Source: Parvularcula sp039822105 (GTDB lineage: Bacteria; Pseudomonadota; Alphaproteobacteria; Caulobacterales; Parvularculaceae). Taken from it: DNA of 64,000 nucleotides. A program made the position numbers and the translations under genes. Location of the stretch: positions 316,291 to 380,290 of the forward strand of contig JBCBMW010000001.1 of the NCBI GenBank assembly GCA_039822105.1, given 5' to 3'. Shown here in pieces: positions 47,620 to 56,536 of the stretch. Every line of letters begins with the position of its first letter. The first letter of the stretch is position 1. The notes below the pieces were generated by a model. The model had not been told where the DNA came from. It ran no database searches and worked only from the letters and a program-made list of their open reading frames with translations.

Positions 47620-48237
47620 ATGCGTGCGAAGTGGTTTGCGATGGGAGCGGCACTGGCCGCTGTGGCGGCCTGCCAATCAACCGGTGATGTCGCGATGGAG
47701 CGTCAGCCAGCGGAGAGTTCTCTGCCGATGTGGGTCAGTTCGCCCAATGATGTGAACGGCTTTGCGGAGACCTATGCGGCGACCGGTTGTTCGGCAGCCA
47801 CCGGCAATTTCTCGGCTGATAAAGCTTCGGCCCTTTCAACAGCGATGGGAGAGCTGACCCGCCGCGCAAATTCGCGTGTGGCCTCATCGATCTCCACCAG
47901 CCTTGAGACCAACGCAACGGACACCCAGATCACCGGTTCAGCCGAGGACGGCCGCAAGTCAGCGATCACCAACGAGCGAACCACTGTTCAGTTAACGGAT
48001 CTCTTTGCCTCCGAGACCCTGACCAACGCCCGGACCCACAAGCTTGACTATGTGAGCCTCGACGGGGTCCGGAACCTCTGCGCTATGGTGTATCTCGACG
48101 AGGAGAGCAAAAGCGATCTCGTCTCGCGGGTGAACATGTCGCTTGAGCGCCAGGAGATCTTCTTCGGCGAGGACGCTGTCTACGAAAGCCTCTTCAAACA
48201 AGAAGAGCGCGAACGTCTTGAAGGTGGCGACTCCTAA
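47620..48237 (+). CDS. LPP20-like lipoprotein
   Basis: 205 residues. The lipobox VAAC gives an acylated Cys18, with Gln-Ser next, which favours the outer membrane. The mature domain has MWVSSP, the ATGCSAATGNFSADKASALSTAMGEL helix, and a C-terminal strand with DGVRNLCAMVYLD. This pattern is seen in LPP20/FlgP-like lipoproteins. The ATG at 47620 has GGAG about nine bases upstream and is preferred to 47611. It is the first gene of a same-strand run that continues with a transglycosylase and two more lipoproteins. Confidence 0.78.
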   Translation: MRAKWFAMGAALAAVAACQSTGDVAMERQPAESSLPMWVSSPNDVNGFAETYAATGCSAATGNFSADKASALSTAMGELTRRANSRVASSISTSLETNATDTQITGSAEDGRKSAITNERTTVQLTDLFASETLTNARTHKLDYVSLDGVRNLCAMVYLDEESKSDLVSRVNMSLERQEIFFGEDAVYESLFKQEERERLEGGDS

Positions 48238-48337
48238 AGAGCGCGTTGGTCGTTCGGCGGCCTGGGGCGCGGTGTGCGTCAGGGTGCTGAACGTCTAATC
48301 CCGCCCCACTTGCCGCAAAAAAGGGGGAGTTTCGAGC

Positions 48338-49516
48338 ATGGTGAAGCATAAAGGCCCCGATCGTCGCGGTGTTTTGGGAACAGGGTTCGCTGCCCTGGCC
48401 ATCGGCACTGTTCCTGCCTTGCGCGGCACGGCGCTTGGGGCGCCTCAAGATCAGGCGGACGCCGCTGACGACTTCCGGGCGAGGGCGCGGAACTTCCGGA
48501 GCAGTTATAGCCGTCAGGCCGCTGATCTTCGTGAGCGTTATGCTGAATACGCGGCCAAGATCCGCGAAGACTGGGGCGACGATGCGGCGTTGCCGGACGG
48601 CGTCACCCTCGTTGAGTATGACGACAGCCAAAACTCGCGCCGGGTGGTCGATTACGAGGAGGGGACGGCCGAGGCGTCGATCCTCCTTGAGCCTGGTGAA
48701 GATCCGGCCAGCGAAAGCGTGCGCGAACGCTTGGCCGCTGAGATCGAGGGTATGCTGACGGAAGGTCCTGACCAGCGAGACCTCACTGAGCTCGCGGAGG
48801 ATCCTGGCGAACCGGAACGGAGCGGAGAGTCCATCTTGAGCGATCAGGTTGATCTTGCTGGGCAAACGCCGAAGGCCTTTGCCGAAGTCGTGGCCGCGCG
48901 GCCGCCCTCTCTCTCACCGGTGGCAAGCCAAGACGGCACTGAGCGCCAGGTGGTGACGGTCAATTTCAACTTGCTGCCGGACCATGTCGAGCGGCGCGCC
49001 AAGAACTATGTCGATTACGTCGATACCCATGCTGAGACATTCAGTATCCGGACGCCTGTCGTGTGGTCGGTCATGGAAACCGAAAGCGCGTTCCGACCTC
49101 GGGCCAAGTCCTCTGTCCCGGCTTTCGGTTTGATGCAACTTGTCCCCTGGAGCGGCGGTCGCGATGCCTATCGCTATGTGCACAAAGAGGACAAGATCGT
49201 CAGCGAGGAGTACCTTTATCAGCCCAATGAAAATATTGAGCTGGGTACGGCTTACCTCCGCTTGGTGTTCAACAATTATCTGAGATGGATCACCGATGAG
49301 CGCACGCGGCTTTGGGCGACGATTGCTGCTTACAACACCGGCTCCGGTAATGTTCGTAAGGCCTTTGGCCGCAACCGCTCTGAGGCGGAGCGCGTTGTGA
49401 ATGCGATGAGCCCCAGCGAGGCATTCGACCATATGGAGCGAAATCTGCCCTACGCCGAAACGCGCTCTTACATCGTCAAGGTGCGCGACAAGTCCGCCAA
49501 ATACGGATCTATCTGA
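48338..49516 (+). CDS. Lytic murein transglycosylase, MltC-like SLT domain
   Basis: 392 residues. The N-terminus DRRGVLGTGFAALAIG looks like a twin-arginine signal. A coiled, charged stretch follows at about 45-85, then an acidic linker. The SLT domain occupies about 220-385 with catalytic Glu249 in METESAF, then PAFGLMQLVP and AAYNTGSGNV. It cleaves peptidoglycan glycan strands. The lead region VVTVNFNLLPDHVERRA resembles MltC. Its TGA overlaps the next ATG, so it is translationally coupled to the lipoprotein gene. Unlike MltC it lacks a lipobox. Confidence 0.88.
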   Translation: MVKHKGPDRRGVLGTGFAALAIGTVPALRGTALGAPQDQADAADDFRARARNFRSSYSRQAADLRERYAEYAAKIREDWGDDAALPDGVTLVEYDDSQNSRRVVDYEEGTAEASILLEPGEDPASESVRERLAAEIEGMLTEGPDQRDLTELAEDPGEPERSGESILSDQVDLAGQTPKAFAEVVAARPPSLSPVASQDGTERQVVTVNFNLLPDHVERRAKNYVDYVDTHAETFSIRTPVVWSVMETESAFRPRAKSSVPAFGLMQLVPWSGGRDAYRYVHKEDKIVSEEYLYQPNENIELGTAYLRLVFNNYLRWITDERTRLWATIAAYNTGSGNVRKAFGRNRSEAERVVNAMSPSEAFDHMERNLPYAETRSYIVKVRDKSAKYGSI

Positions 49517-50586
49517 TGGTCGGTGTGCGTGCTTTTATGTCAAGAGTGGTCGCTGTCGTTCTCACAGGCAGCCTCGCTTCCTGCGCAATGTCGCCTGTTC
49601 CGGTGGATCAACTGCCTGACGTCGCTGGCGGTAGCCTCTTTGTGGGTGTGCCTGACTGGTGCCAGGTGGTGGATACGGATGACACGCTGATTGCCTGCGA
49701 AGGGGTCAGCATTCGCATGGCCGGCAGTCAGGCCGCTGCGCGTGAGGAAGCTCTCGAGAAGTCCTACGCATCCATCGCCCGCAAACTCGAGGCAAACGTG
49801 ACATCTGTCCTGACAGTCCGGGAACGGATGGAGGCATTGGGTGCGCAATCAACCATCACGCGCTCCGTGATCGAGGAAGCGGTGATCGAGGTCGAAGGCG
49901 TACCAATCACGGGGCTCAAAGAGACCAACAGCGCCGCCGGTGACGTCGCTTCCTACTACTACGTCCGTGTCGAACTGCATCGTCCCACCGCGGAGGGTGA
50001 GATCTTGGGCAAGATCGCGGCGACGGATGCGGAGATCGCAGGCTTCGCATCGGCCGCACGCACGAATGATCGGCTGGACCGGGCGCGCGCCCTTTTCCCT
50101 GTCATCGCACTCGCTGCCCGGCGGGACAAACTCGAGCGTGAACTGGCGCTCGTCGGTATGAACGTGAGACGTGCACCGATGGATGCGCGTGTTGCGCAGA
50201 TCAGCCAGGCCGCGGTCGCCAGTCTTGATGGCCTGCGCTTTGTCCTGAGGCCGGGTGACAGCACGAGCCGTGCTATCCAATCAGATCTCGCCGCAGCCCT
50301 CCGCGACGAAGCTGGTATCAACCTCCAGGCTCAAGGCGGGCCCAGTGATGTGGTGATCGCCTATTCCGTGCGAGAGAGCTTTTTCTATGAAAATCGTGCA
50401 CAGATCTTCTCAGCCAACGCGGATATCAACGGCAATCTCCTCGATAGCGCAGGCAACGTGCTGTCCGGTTTCCGCCATGAGGCGCGCGGTTTCGGCGGTT
50501 CACGGACAGATGCGCGGCGTGACTATCAGGACGATCTGGCCTCGGCCGTGGCGGAAGACATCGTCAACGTCCTGCTGGCTCCATGA
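49516..50586 (+). CDS. Second LPP20-like lipoprotein
   Basis: 356 residues. The signal peptide ends in SLASC with Cys23 as the acylation site. An LPP20-type domain in the first half includes VGVPDWCQ, then AAAREEALEKSYASIARKL and a YYYVRVEL strand. The second half is an unrecognised alpha/beta region with DVVIAYSVRESF. The ATG at 49516 shares its first base with the transglycosylase stop (TGATG), so the two proteins are made together. Function unknown; an outer-membrane partner of the transglycosylase is the simplest idea. Confidence 0.8.
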   Translation: MVGVRAFMSRVVAVVLTGSLASCAMSPVPVDQLPDVAGGSLFVGVPDWCQVVDTDDTLIACEGVSIRMAGSQAAAREEALEKSYASIARKLEANVTSVLTVRERMEALGAQSTITRSVIEEAVIEVEGVPITGLKETNSAAGDVASYYYVRVELHRPTAEGEILGKIAATDAEIAGFASAARTNDRLDRARALFPVIALAARRDKLERELALVGMNVRRAPMDARVAQISQAAVASLDGLRFVLRPGDSTSRAIQSDLAAALRDEAGINLQAQGGPSDVVIAYSVRESFFYENRAQIFSANADINGNLLDSAGNVLSGFRHEARGFGGSRTDARRDYQDDLASAVAEDIVNVLLAP

Positions 50587-50623
50587 GTGGGTGCGGCCAA
50601 GGCAACTCAAAGGAAGCCAGAAG

Positions 50624-50752
50624 ATGACACAGGGCTTGTCCATCTATGGTTTGAAGTATGGAGCTGATCGCCGCCAAAACCGGCGCGAACAGCACTTGGC
50701 CATGACCGGCTGTATCTTGATGGGACCTATGGTCTTTGTTAGCAATTTCTAG
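50624..50752 (+). CDS. Putative 42-residue small protein
   Basis: The ORF begins MTQGLSIYGLKYGADRRQ and ends in a hydrophobic GCILMGPMVFVSNF. AAAGGAAG lies about nine bases before the ATG. The gene is 37 nt after one lipoprotein and 52 nt before the CsgG-like gene, on the same strand, so it is very probably in the transcript. A short C-terminal membrane or export segment is possible. I know no family. Confidence 0.45.
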   Translation: MTQGLSIYGLKYGADRRQNRREQHLAMTGCILMGPMVFVSNF

Positions 50753-50804
50753 GCGTAACAACGCGCGCCCGTCGCCAGGGCACGCCGAATGGGGGACGAC
50801 CGTG

Positions 50805-51887
50805 ATGACCAGGTTCAGCAGCATGGGGCGCCGATGGTCTTTGGTACTCGCGCTGGGGCTCGTTCTTTCTGCATGTGCGACAACGTCAAGTGTTCAGGTC
50901 ACCCGGGCGCCAGAGTCTCCCCAAATGAAAGCTCTGATCGACAGCGCCGACGGCCGACCGGTACGGCTGGCCGTTGCCACGTTCACCGGGCGCGGCGGGC
51001 AAGAGGTCCGGAGCCTGATCGAATCGCGCGCGACCGAGGCCACCAACGCAACCGGCCGATCCGTCTTCACTGTGGTCGAGGATTTTAACCGGGCCGATCT
51101 CGAACGCCGCCTCGGCCGCCAGGCGTCAAGCGGTCTATTGGACCGAAGCACCGTGGTTGAGCTTGGCCGCCTGACCGCAGCCGAAATCGTTCTGTACGGT
51201 GACATGTTGGCCTATGGGGTGAGTGCGGAGCGAACGCGAGAGACGCGCCGCGTCTGCCGCAATCAGGATAGCAAAGGCAAATGCCAGGCCTATGGCGACG
51301 TCTCGATCAGCTGTCTCATCCGCAGCGCGTCGGTCAGCTTCACGGGCCGGGTTGTCAGCCTGTCGGACGGACGGATCCTCGCTTCGAGCCCGGCGGCGGG
51401 CAGCGAGAAGATCAAACAGTGCGATGGCGAGGCGCCTCGGCGCATTGGGGAGGGCGAGTCCTTCTGGAGCGCGCTGTTCCAGAGCGCGACAGCCAATCCG
51501 CCAAGCGATGCTGAGCTTCTGAATGCCTCTGCTGGGGAAGCGGTATCGCTCTTCATTCGGGAAGTCGCACCGTACCAAGAGAATATGATTGTCGCTTGGC
51601 GTACCAGCGGCTCCAACCTCTCGAGCGAAGGGCGGGCCCGCATGGCCGGCGCTATTGAGTTTGTACAGCAAGGTCAGACAGCTGAGGGGTGCGGCAGGAT
51701 GTTTGACCTCGCGAGGACAGAACGCGACTTTGACCTCATCTACAATGTCGGTGTTTGTAATGAGATCCAAGGCAATCTCGAGCAAGCCCTCACGATCTTC
51801 TACGGCCTTCAGCAGCAGCTGGTTTCTCCAGATAATAACGTCAGCAAGCGGATCGAGGAACTCCAGCGCCGCATCGCTGACCAGTAG
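50805..51887 (+). CDS. CsgG-like lipoprotein
   Basis: 360 residues. The lipobox LSAC gives Cys24. The CsgG/LpoB-type domain at about 50-240 has VRLAVATFTGRG, VFTVVEDFNRADLERRL and LTAAEIVLYGDMLAYG. A C-terminal region of about 110 residues looks like a TPR-type helical repeat (FDLIYNVGVCNEIQGNLEQALTIFYGL). CsgG relatives form outer-membrane export pores or activate penicillin-binding proteins. GGGGGA precedes the ATG at 50805. It is the last gene of the envelope run. Confidence 0.83.
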   Translation: MTRFSSMGRRWSLVLALGLVLSACATTSSVQVTRAPESPQMKALIDSADGRPVRLAVATFTGRGGQEVRSLIESRATEATNATGRSVFTVVEDFNRADLERRLGRQASSGLLDRSTVVELGRLTAAEIVLYGDMLAYGVSAERTRETRRVCRNQDSKGKCQAYGDVSISCLIRSASVSFTGRVVSLSDGRILASSPAAGSEKIKQCDGEAPRRIGEGESFWSALFQSATANPPSDAELLNASAGEAVSLFIREVAPYQENMIVAWRTSGSNLSSEGRARMAGAIEFVQQGQTAEGCGRMFDLARTERDFDLIYNVGVCNEIQGNLEQALTIFYGLQQQLVSPDNNVSKRIEELQRRIADQ

Positions 51888-52083
51888 CACCAATACACTG
51901 TGCACGGCCTATTCGGTGTCAACATCGGCGCTTTTTCGACCGTAAGAAGCCAGCGAGCTGGCGCCTGATGGCGTCGATACGCACAATTAGAAAGGGCGAG
52001 CGGGCATCAAAGGTTCGTGTTTAGCCTCCACAGCACGTCGCTGCCCGAATACGATGATCTGGAGGGACGCAACTCCGGCGGAA

Positions 52084-52159
<76 letters not shown>

Positions 52160-52229
52160 GTCGCATTCCGCGAGGAACGCGCTCATTAGCCAGCTGACCG
52201 GTGCGATGCAAGCTGGCTTTTTCTGTTTC

Positions 52230-53009
52230 TTAGCAGGGCGATTGCGGGGTCGCCGCAGGAGCGGGCAGGCCGCGAATGGCAAAACCGCGAGCGGTGGCGC
52301 GCTTCAGAAAAATCTCAAGGCTACGCAGCGTGTGCTTGGTTCGGACGGCGCGTGGGCCGTCGTGGAAGATCACGATAGCACCCGGAAAAGCGGACCCGCC
52401 AAGCTGCCTGCCGTAGAACCCCGCCGCAAAACGGTTCCAGCCATCAAAGCGGGTCTCCGTCATCCCGCCGGCGTCCCAGGGGAGGAACGACGTCAAGATG
52501 TAAGGCCGACCGCCGGGCGCTTCATAGCTCAAGGACCGAAGCGCTGGACCCATCCGCTCGGACCTATAGGCGCCAAGGGGCGGGCGGTAGTAGGTGGGCG
52601 CCGCGCCGGTCAGCGCCTCGATCGCGCAATGGCTCTCGCGAAACTCCGCCTCGAACTTCTCCGCAGAGAAATCTTTTGCCGAGCGGTCCTCGGGCAGGTG
52701 GTTGGCAAAGGTGTGGCCCTCGGCCACGGCGCGCAGCACCAAGTCTTCATGGCCGGTAACATGGTCCGTATGCACGAACATCGTCGCCGTTGCGTTGTAT
52801 GCCGCAAGAAGGTCAAGAATGGCGGCGGTGGACGGTGAGGGGCCATCATCGATGGTGAGATAGATCACACGTTCCTCGGTAGGCAGACGGAAGAGCGCCT
52901 CGGGCTGCAGCCGTTCGCCCAAGGGTAGGAGCACCCTCTGCCCGTGGCCGCACCCCACCAACATCAGGAGGAGCGCCGCCGGGGCCAGGAGGGCGACGCG
53001 GCCCATCAT
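52230..53009 (-). CDS. Polysaccharide deacetylase lipoprotein (CE4/NodB)
   Basis: 259 residues. A lipoprotein signal ends LVGC with Cys20. NodB motif 1 is TIDDGP and motif 3 is YYRPPLGAYR. Motif 2 reads NHLPED, so the usual second metal histidine is replaced by Asp; this NHxxxD variant also exists in some other CE4 relatives. It would remove acetyl groups from a periplasmic or surface glycan. The ATG at 53009 overlaps the ABC transporter stop (ATGA), which shows tight coupling to that exporter. Confidence 0.88.
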   Translation of the reverse strand: MMGRVALLAPAALLLMLVGCGHGQRVLLPLGERLQPEALFRLPTEERVIYLTIDDGPSPSTAAILDLLAAYNATATMFVHTDHVTGHEDLVLRAVAEGHTFANHLPEDRSAKDFSAEKFEAEFRESHCAIEALTGAAPTYYRPPLGAYRSERMGPALRSLSYEAPGGRPYILTSFLPWDAGGMTETRFDGWNRFAAGFYGRQLGGSAFPGAIVIFHDGPRAVRTKHTLRSLEIFLKRATARGFAIRGLPAPAATPQSPC

Positions 53010-54850
53010 GCCGCGTCTTCCGCTGCACCGATGAAACCGCCGGACTGGCGTTTCCAAAGCGATGCATAAAGACCGTTTTGCGCAAGGAGAGCGTTGTGGG
53101 TGCCTTCCTCGACGATCTCACCCTGATCGAGCACGATCAGCCGGTCCATCGCTGCGATGGTGGAGAGCCGGTGGGCGATGGCGATCACCGTTTTCTCACC
53201 CATCAGATCATCGAGCCGCTCCTGGATCGCGGCCTCCACCTCACTGTCGAGGGCGGAGGTGGCCTCGTCGAAGATCAAGATCGGCGCGTCTTTCAAGATC
53301 ACACGGGCAATTGCGATCCGTTGGCGCTGGCCGCCGGATAGCTTGACCCCGCGTTCGCCGACATGGGCATCAAGCCCTTTGCGGCCCTTTTGGTCCTCAA
53401 GCTCTTCGATAAACGTCCACGCCTCGGCCTTCTTCGCGGCGGCAACGATGTCGTCCTCGGTCGCCTCTGGTCGTCCGTAGGCGATGTTCTCGCGGATCGA
53501 ACGGTGCATCAGCGACGTGTCTTGCGTCACAACACCGATGGCCGATCGCAGCGAGTCCTGGGTCACATCTGCAATTTCCTGATCATCGATCAAGATCTTG
53601 CCGCCCTCCACATCGTGAAGACGGAGGAGGAGGTTCACCAAGGTGGACTTGCCAGCGCCCGAGCGACCAACGAGGCCCACTTTCTCCCCAGGCTGAATGC
53701 CGAGGTCCAGCCCGGTGATCACCCGCCGGTCGTCCTTGCCGTAGTGGAAAGAGACATCGTTGAACGCGATCTCACCTTTCGGTACCGTTAGTGCGCGATC
53801 GGACTTATCCTTGATCGTCAACGGCTTTGAAATCATCTCCATGCCGTCTTGCGTCATGCCAATGTTCTCAAAAAGGTTTGCCACCTCCCACAGGAAGAAC
53901 TCACTGATCCCCTGCATACGGAGCGCCAAGGACGCAGCAAATGCCACCGCGCCTATGGTGATGGCGCCCGTCGACCAAAGCCAAAGACCAAAGCCGAGGG
54001 TGCCCGCGATCAGGATCCCGTTCATGATATGGAGGCTCATGGAAAGACCTGTCGCCAGCCGCATCTGTCCGTAGACCGAGCCCAACATCGTCTTCATGCC
54101 CTCGCGGGCGTAGGCGTCTTCAGCCGGGCCAGTGGAGAACAGCTTCACCGTTCCGATATTGGTGTACGCATCAACAACCCGCCCGGTCAGCATCGACCGA
54201 TCATCCGACTGCTTCTGCGAGACGGCCGCGAGTTTCGGCAGGAAGTACCGGCCCGCTGCGATATAGGCCACAAACCAGATGACCAGTGGGATCGTCAGGC
54301 GCCAATCATTCGCGAAGAAGAGGACAAAGGCGGACCCAAAGTAGACCGCGCCCCAGACGAGCAAATTGGTGATCTTTGCGGCCGTCTCCCGCGCGCCGAG
54401 CGCCGCCTGCATGACCTTGGTGGCCACGCGACCGGCGAAATCGTCAGCAAAAAAGGACGCTGACTGACGCAACAGGTAACGGTGCGCACGCCAACGGATG
54501 GACATGGGCATATTGCCCATGATCCCTTGCAACAATGCCAGTTCATCAACCAAGCTCATCAGTGGCCAGAGGACGGCAATCATGACCATCACGATCGCAA
54601 GCTCACCGCCATGTTCCGCAAGGAAACTGTCTGCACCGGACTCGTTGGCAAGGTCGATGAGGTGACCGATACGCTCAAACGCGAAGACCTCAATCAGCGC
54701 GATGAGTATGGACGTCACGATCGTGGTCAGGAACAACCACTTGAAAGGCTTGGTATAATGCCACACAAAGTCACGCAGGCTCGATGGCGGCCGAGCGGGC
54801 GGCTCGTCCTTGAGCGGATCAACAAAGCTCTCAAATATGCGGAACAACAT
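53006..54850 (-). CDS. ABC transporter, fused permease and ATPase
   Basis: 614 residues, a half-transporter that works as a homodimer. Five to six membrane segments occupy about 45-330. The ATPase has VGRSGAGKST, the signature LSGGQRQRIAIAR and FDEATSALDSE. The type resembles MsbA-like lipid or multidrug exporters. The ATG at 54850 has GAGG upstream; the frame to 54925 is unsupported. The downstream deacetylase overlaps it by 4 nt, so export of a glycan or glycolipid that is then deacetylated is plausible. Confidence 0.92.
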   Translation of the reverse strand: MLFRIFESFVDPLKDEPPARPPSSLRDFVWHYTKPFKWLFLTTIVTSILIALIEVFAFERIGHLIDLANESGADSFLAEHGGELAIVMVMIAVLWPLMSLVDELALLQGIMGNMPMSIRWRAHRYLLRQSASFFADDFAGRVATKVMQAALGARETAAKITNLLVWGAVYFGSAFVLFFANDWRLTIPLVIWFVAYIAAGRYFLPKLAAVSQKQSDDRSMLTGRVVDAYTNIGTVKLFSTGPAEDAYAREGMKTMLGSVYGQMRLATGLSMSLHIMNGILIAGTLGFGLWLWSTGAITIGAVAFAASLALRMQGISEFFLWEVANLFENIGMTQDGMEMISKPLTIKDKSDRALTVPKGEIAFNDVSFHYGKDDRRVITGLDLGIQPGEKVGLVGRSGAGKSTLVNLLLRLHDVEGGKILIDDQEIADVTQDSLRSAIGVVTQDTSLMHRSIRENIAYGRPEATEDDIVAAAKKAEAWTFIEELEDQKGRKGLDAHVGERGVKLSGGQRQRIAIARVILKDAPILIFDEATSALDSEVEAAIQERLDDLMGEKTVIAIAHRLSTIAAMDRLIVLDQGEIVEEGTHNALLAQNGLYASLWKRQSGGFIGAAEDAA

Positions 54851-55058
54851 TGTAACCTCAGTGCATCCTTGCATCTTGGGCGCAAGGCAGCCGGCCCGAA
54901 TACACCCATTGCTGAGAAATGCCAATGAAATTTTCGTGACGCCTGCGGAGCGCTTACAAACTGAGGAGTTTGCGCAACAGCCGTAGGAATCGGACGCGTC
55001 ATTCCCTACATGGACCGCGTGGGATGAGGGAGCGCGGCTTTGTACCGGTCGCGTGAGG

Positions 55059-55490
55059 ATGACCGTGATCTATATCGTGATCAATGTCTTGCCGATCTTG
55101 GCGGCGACGGCCGCGGCGTTTGTCTTTGGCGCGGTCTATTATGGTGTCCTCGGTCAGCCTTGGATGGCGGCAGCGGGCCTGACCGATCAAGACGTCAAAA
55201 ACCCGTCCCCTTGGCCTTTCGTTATCGCCTTCATCGCCGAGTTCTGGGTCGCGTCCATCATGGCGGGCGCTTTGATCCTGGCGCCGCCAGAGGCGGGGGC
55301 GTGGACCATGGCCTTCGGTACCGCTTTCATTTTGTGGATCGGTTTTGTCCTACCGGTGATGCTGGTGAACCACCGCTACGAGGGGCGGTCTCTCGCCCTG
55401 ACTGCGATCAACAGCGGCCACTGGCTGGGAGTGTTCTTGGTGCAGGTGTCGGTTCTGCAGGCGATCGGGCTCCAACCGCCTGCAGCTTGA
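55059..55490 (+). CDS. DUF1761 membrane protein
   Basis: 143 residues from the ATG at 55059, with four hydrophobic segments. AFVFGAVYYGVLGQPWM followed by NPSPWPFVIAFIAEFWVA and the NHRYEGRSLALTAINSGHWLGVF end are the DUF1761 pattern. The start is uncertain: a GTG at 55065 has GAGG at better distance, and GTG 55053 is also in frame. Divergent from the ABC transporter. Function unknown. Confidence 0.82.
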   Translation: MTVIYIVINVLPILAATAAAFVFGAVYYGVLGQPWMAAAGLTDQDVKNPSPWPFVIAFIAEFWVASIMAGALILAPPEAGAWTMAFGTAFILWIGFVLPVMLVNHRYEGRSLALTAINSGHWLGVFLVQVSVLQAIGLQPPAA

Positions 55491-55494
55491 GCGC

Positions 55495-56346
55495 TTAGGC
55501 TTTTTGCTGGCGTCGCCGCATGGCCGCACCGCCGGCCATGATGCTGCCGAAGAGAAGCGCGGCCCCTGGAACAGGAACAGGCGCTTCTGGTGTCAAAGAC
55601 ACCGTGATCCGTGCCAAAACGTCGGGATCTGGGCTGCCTAGGAACGCCCGGGCCAGGAGCGGATCGAGGAACGTTTGACCATCCGCGAGCAGCTCTCGGG
55701 TGAAGTCGGTTCGGATCGCCGATCCGATCACGCCGTCGATCGTCTCTGTACCGAGGGTGCCGTCCACGTTGGCTAGGAATGCTGCGCCATCAAGAAGGAT
55801 ATTTTCCTCTGTGCCCGCATCATAAACCCGGCCACGGGTGATGTCGAACACCTGCTCGCCGATGAAGTCGCCATTGTCATCGAAGAGATCGACTGGGTTG
55901 TTCAGCCCGACGAACGTATCGTTGGTGGGGACCACCATCGATAGGAACTGGAACCAATCATTTGCAAACGGATCGACTTCCACAACGATGGTGCCCGTTT
56001 CGCCTGGATCAATGGTGCCAGCAACACCGCCGGGAGCTGTCACAGCGCCAGTGATCGCATCGGCCTGGGCTGCCGCTGCTTCTTGATCGAGCAGGTTGAA
56101 GCTGCCCACCTCAGCGATTTCTTCGAGGGCAGCGCTTGCCGCTTCGCCAACGTTGAACGCATCAAAGGTGCTCGAGCTATCCAGGAAGGAGAACCAAACC
56201 GGCGTGAGGGACAGGCCGTTTCCTTCATCGCTGTTGGTTTGGAAGTTTTCGACCGTGATGGTGAGGGACGTCGCATGCGCGGCTCCCACGGCCGCGGCAA
56301 GGCCGCCGATTGCTCCAAGCACAGACTTTTTCAAATGGTGTGTCAT
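55495..56346 (-). CDS. Spondin-domain secreted protein with VPxPGA sorting tail
   Basis: 283 residues. After a signal peptide (about 1-25) comes a spondin_N-like domain with LTITVENFQT, VWFSFLDSSSTFDAFNVGEAAS and a later D-rich stretch. The C-terminus reads VPVPGAALLFGSIMAGGAAMRRRQQ: a VPxP motif, a hydrophobic helix and a basic end. This is the form of VPLPA/PEP-CTERM exosortase signals. The ATG at 56346 has GGAG six bases upstream. The upstream region is AT-rich with inverted repeats. Likely exported and processed at the cell surface. Confidence 0.85.
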   Translation of the reverse strand: MTHHLKKSVLGAIGGLAAAVGAAHATSLTITVENFQTNSDEGNGLSLTPVWFSFLDSSSTFDAFNVGEAASAALEEIAEVGSFNLLDQEAAAAQADAITGAVTAPGGVAGTIDPGETGTIVVEVDPFANDWFQFLSMVVPTNDTFVGLNNPVDLFDDNGDFIGEQVFDITRGRVYDAGTEENILLDGAAFLANVDGTLGTETIDGVIGSAIRTDFTRELLADGQTFLDPLLARAFLGSPDPDVLARITVSLTPEAPVPVPGAALLFGSIMAGGAAMRRRQQKA

Positions 56347-56425
56347 CCTCGTCTCCAAATGCAGGGGTCAATTCCCCGGCCGTTTTTTCGGAGCGTGGAT
56401 GGTGTGGTTACTGATGTGTTTGAGT

Positions 56426-56452
56426 TTTCACTATAAATAAATTTAAGTGAAA
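56426..56452. promoter_or_regulatory. Inverted repeat in AT-rich region upstream of the spondin gene
   Basis: TTTCACT and AGTGAAA flank 13 AT-rich bases. A second repeat CCGAAT / ATTCGG around two bases follows at 56458-56471. The base composition differs clearly from the neighbouring genes and suits a promoter with bound regulator. Confidence 0.45.
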
Positions 56453-56500
56453 TCGGACCGAATAAATTCGGACTTTAGAATTTCTGTATCTTGCAGTGTT

Positions 56501-56526
56501 GAGGCGCGGCAGTGACGCCGCGCCTC
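56501..56526 (-). terminator. Hairpin behind fumC
   Basis: A 10-bp perfect stem GAGGCGCGGC / GCCGCGCCTC with a six-base loop lies 11 nt after the fumC stop. On the minus strand the T-run precedes the stem instead of following it, so it may act as an mRNA-stabilising hairpin or a Rho-linked stop. Confidence 0.6.
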
Positions 56527-56536
56527 AAAAGAGTGC

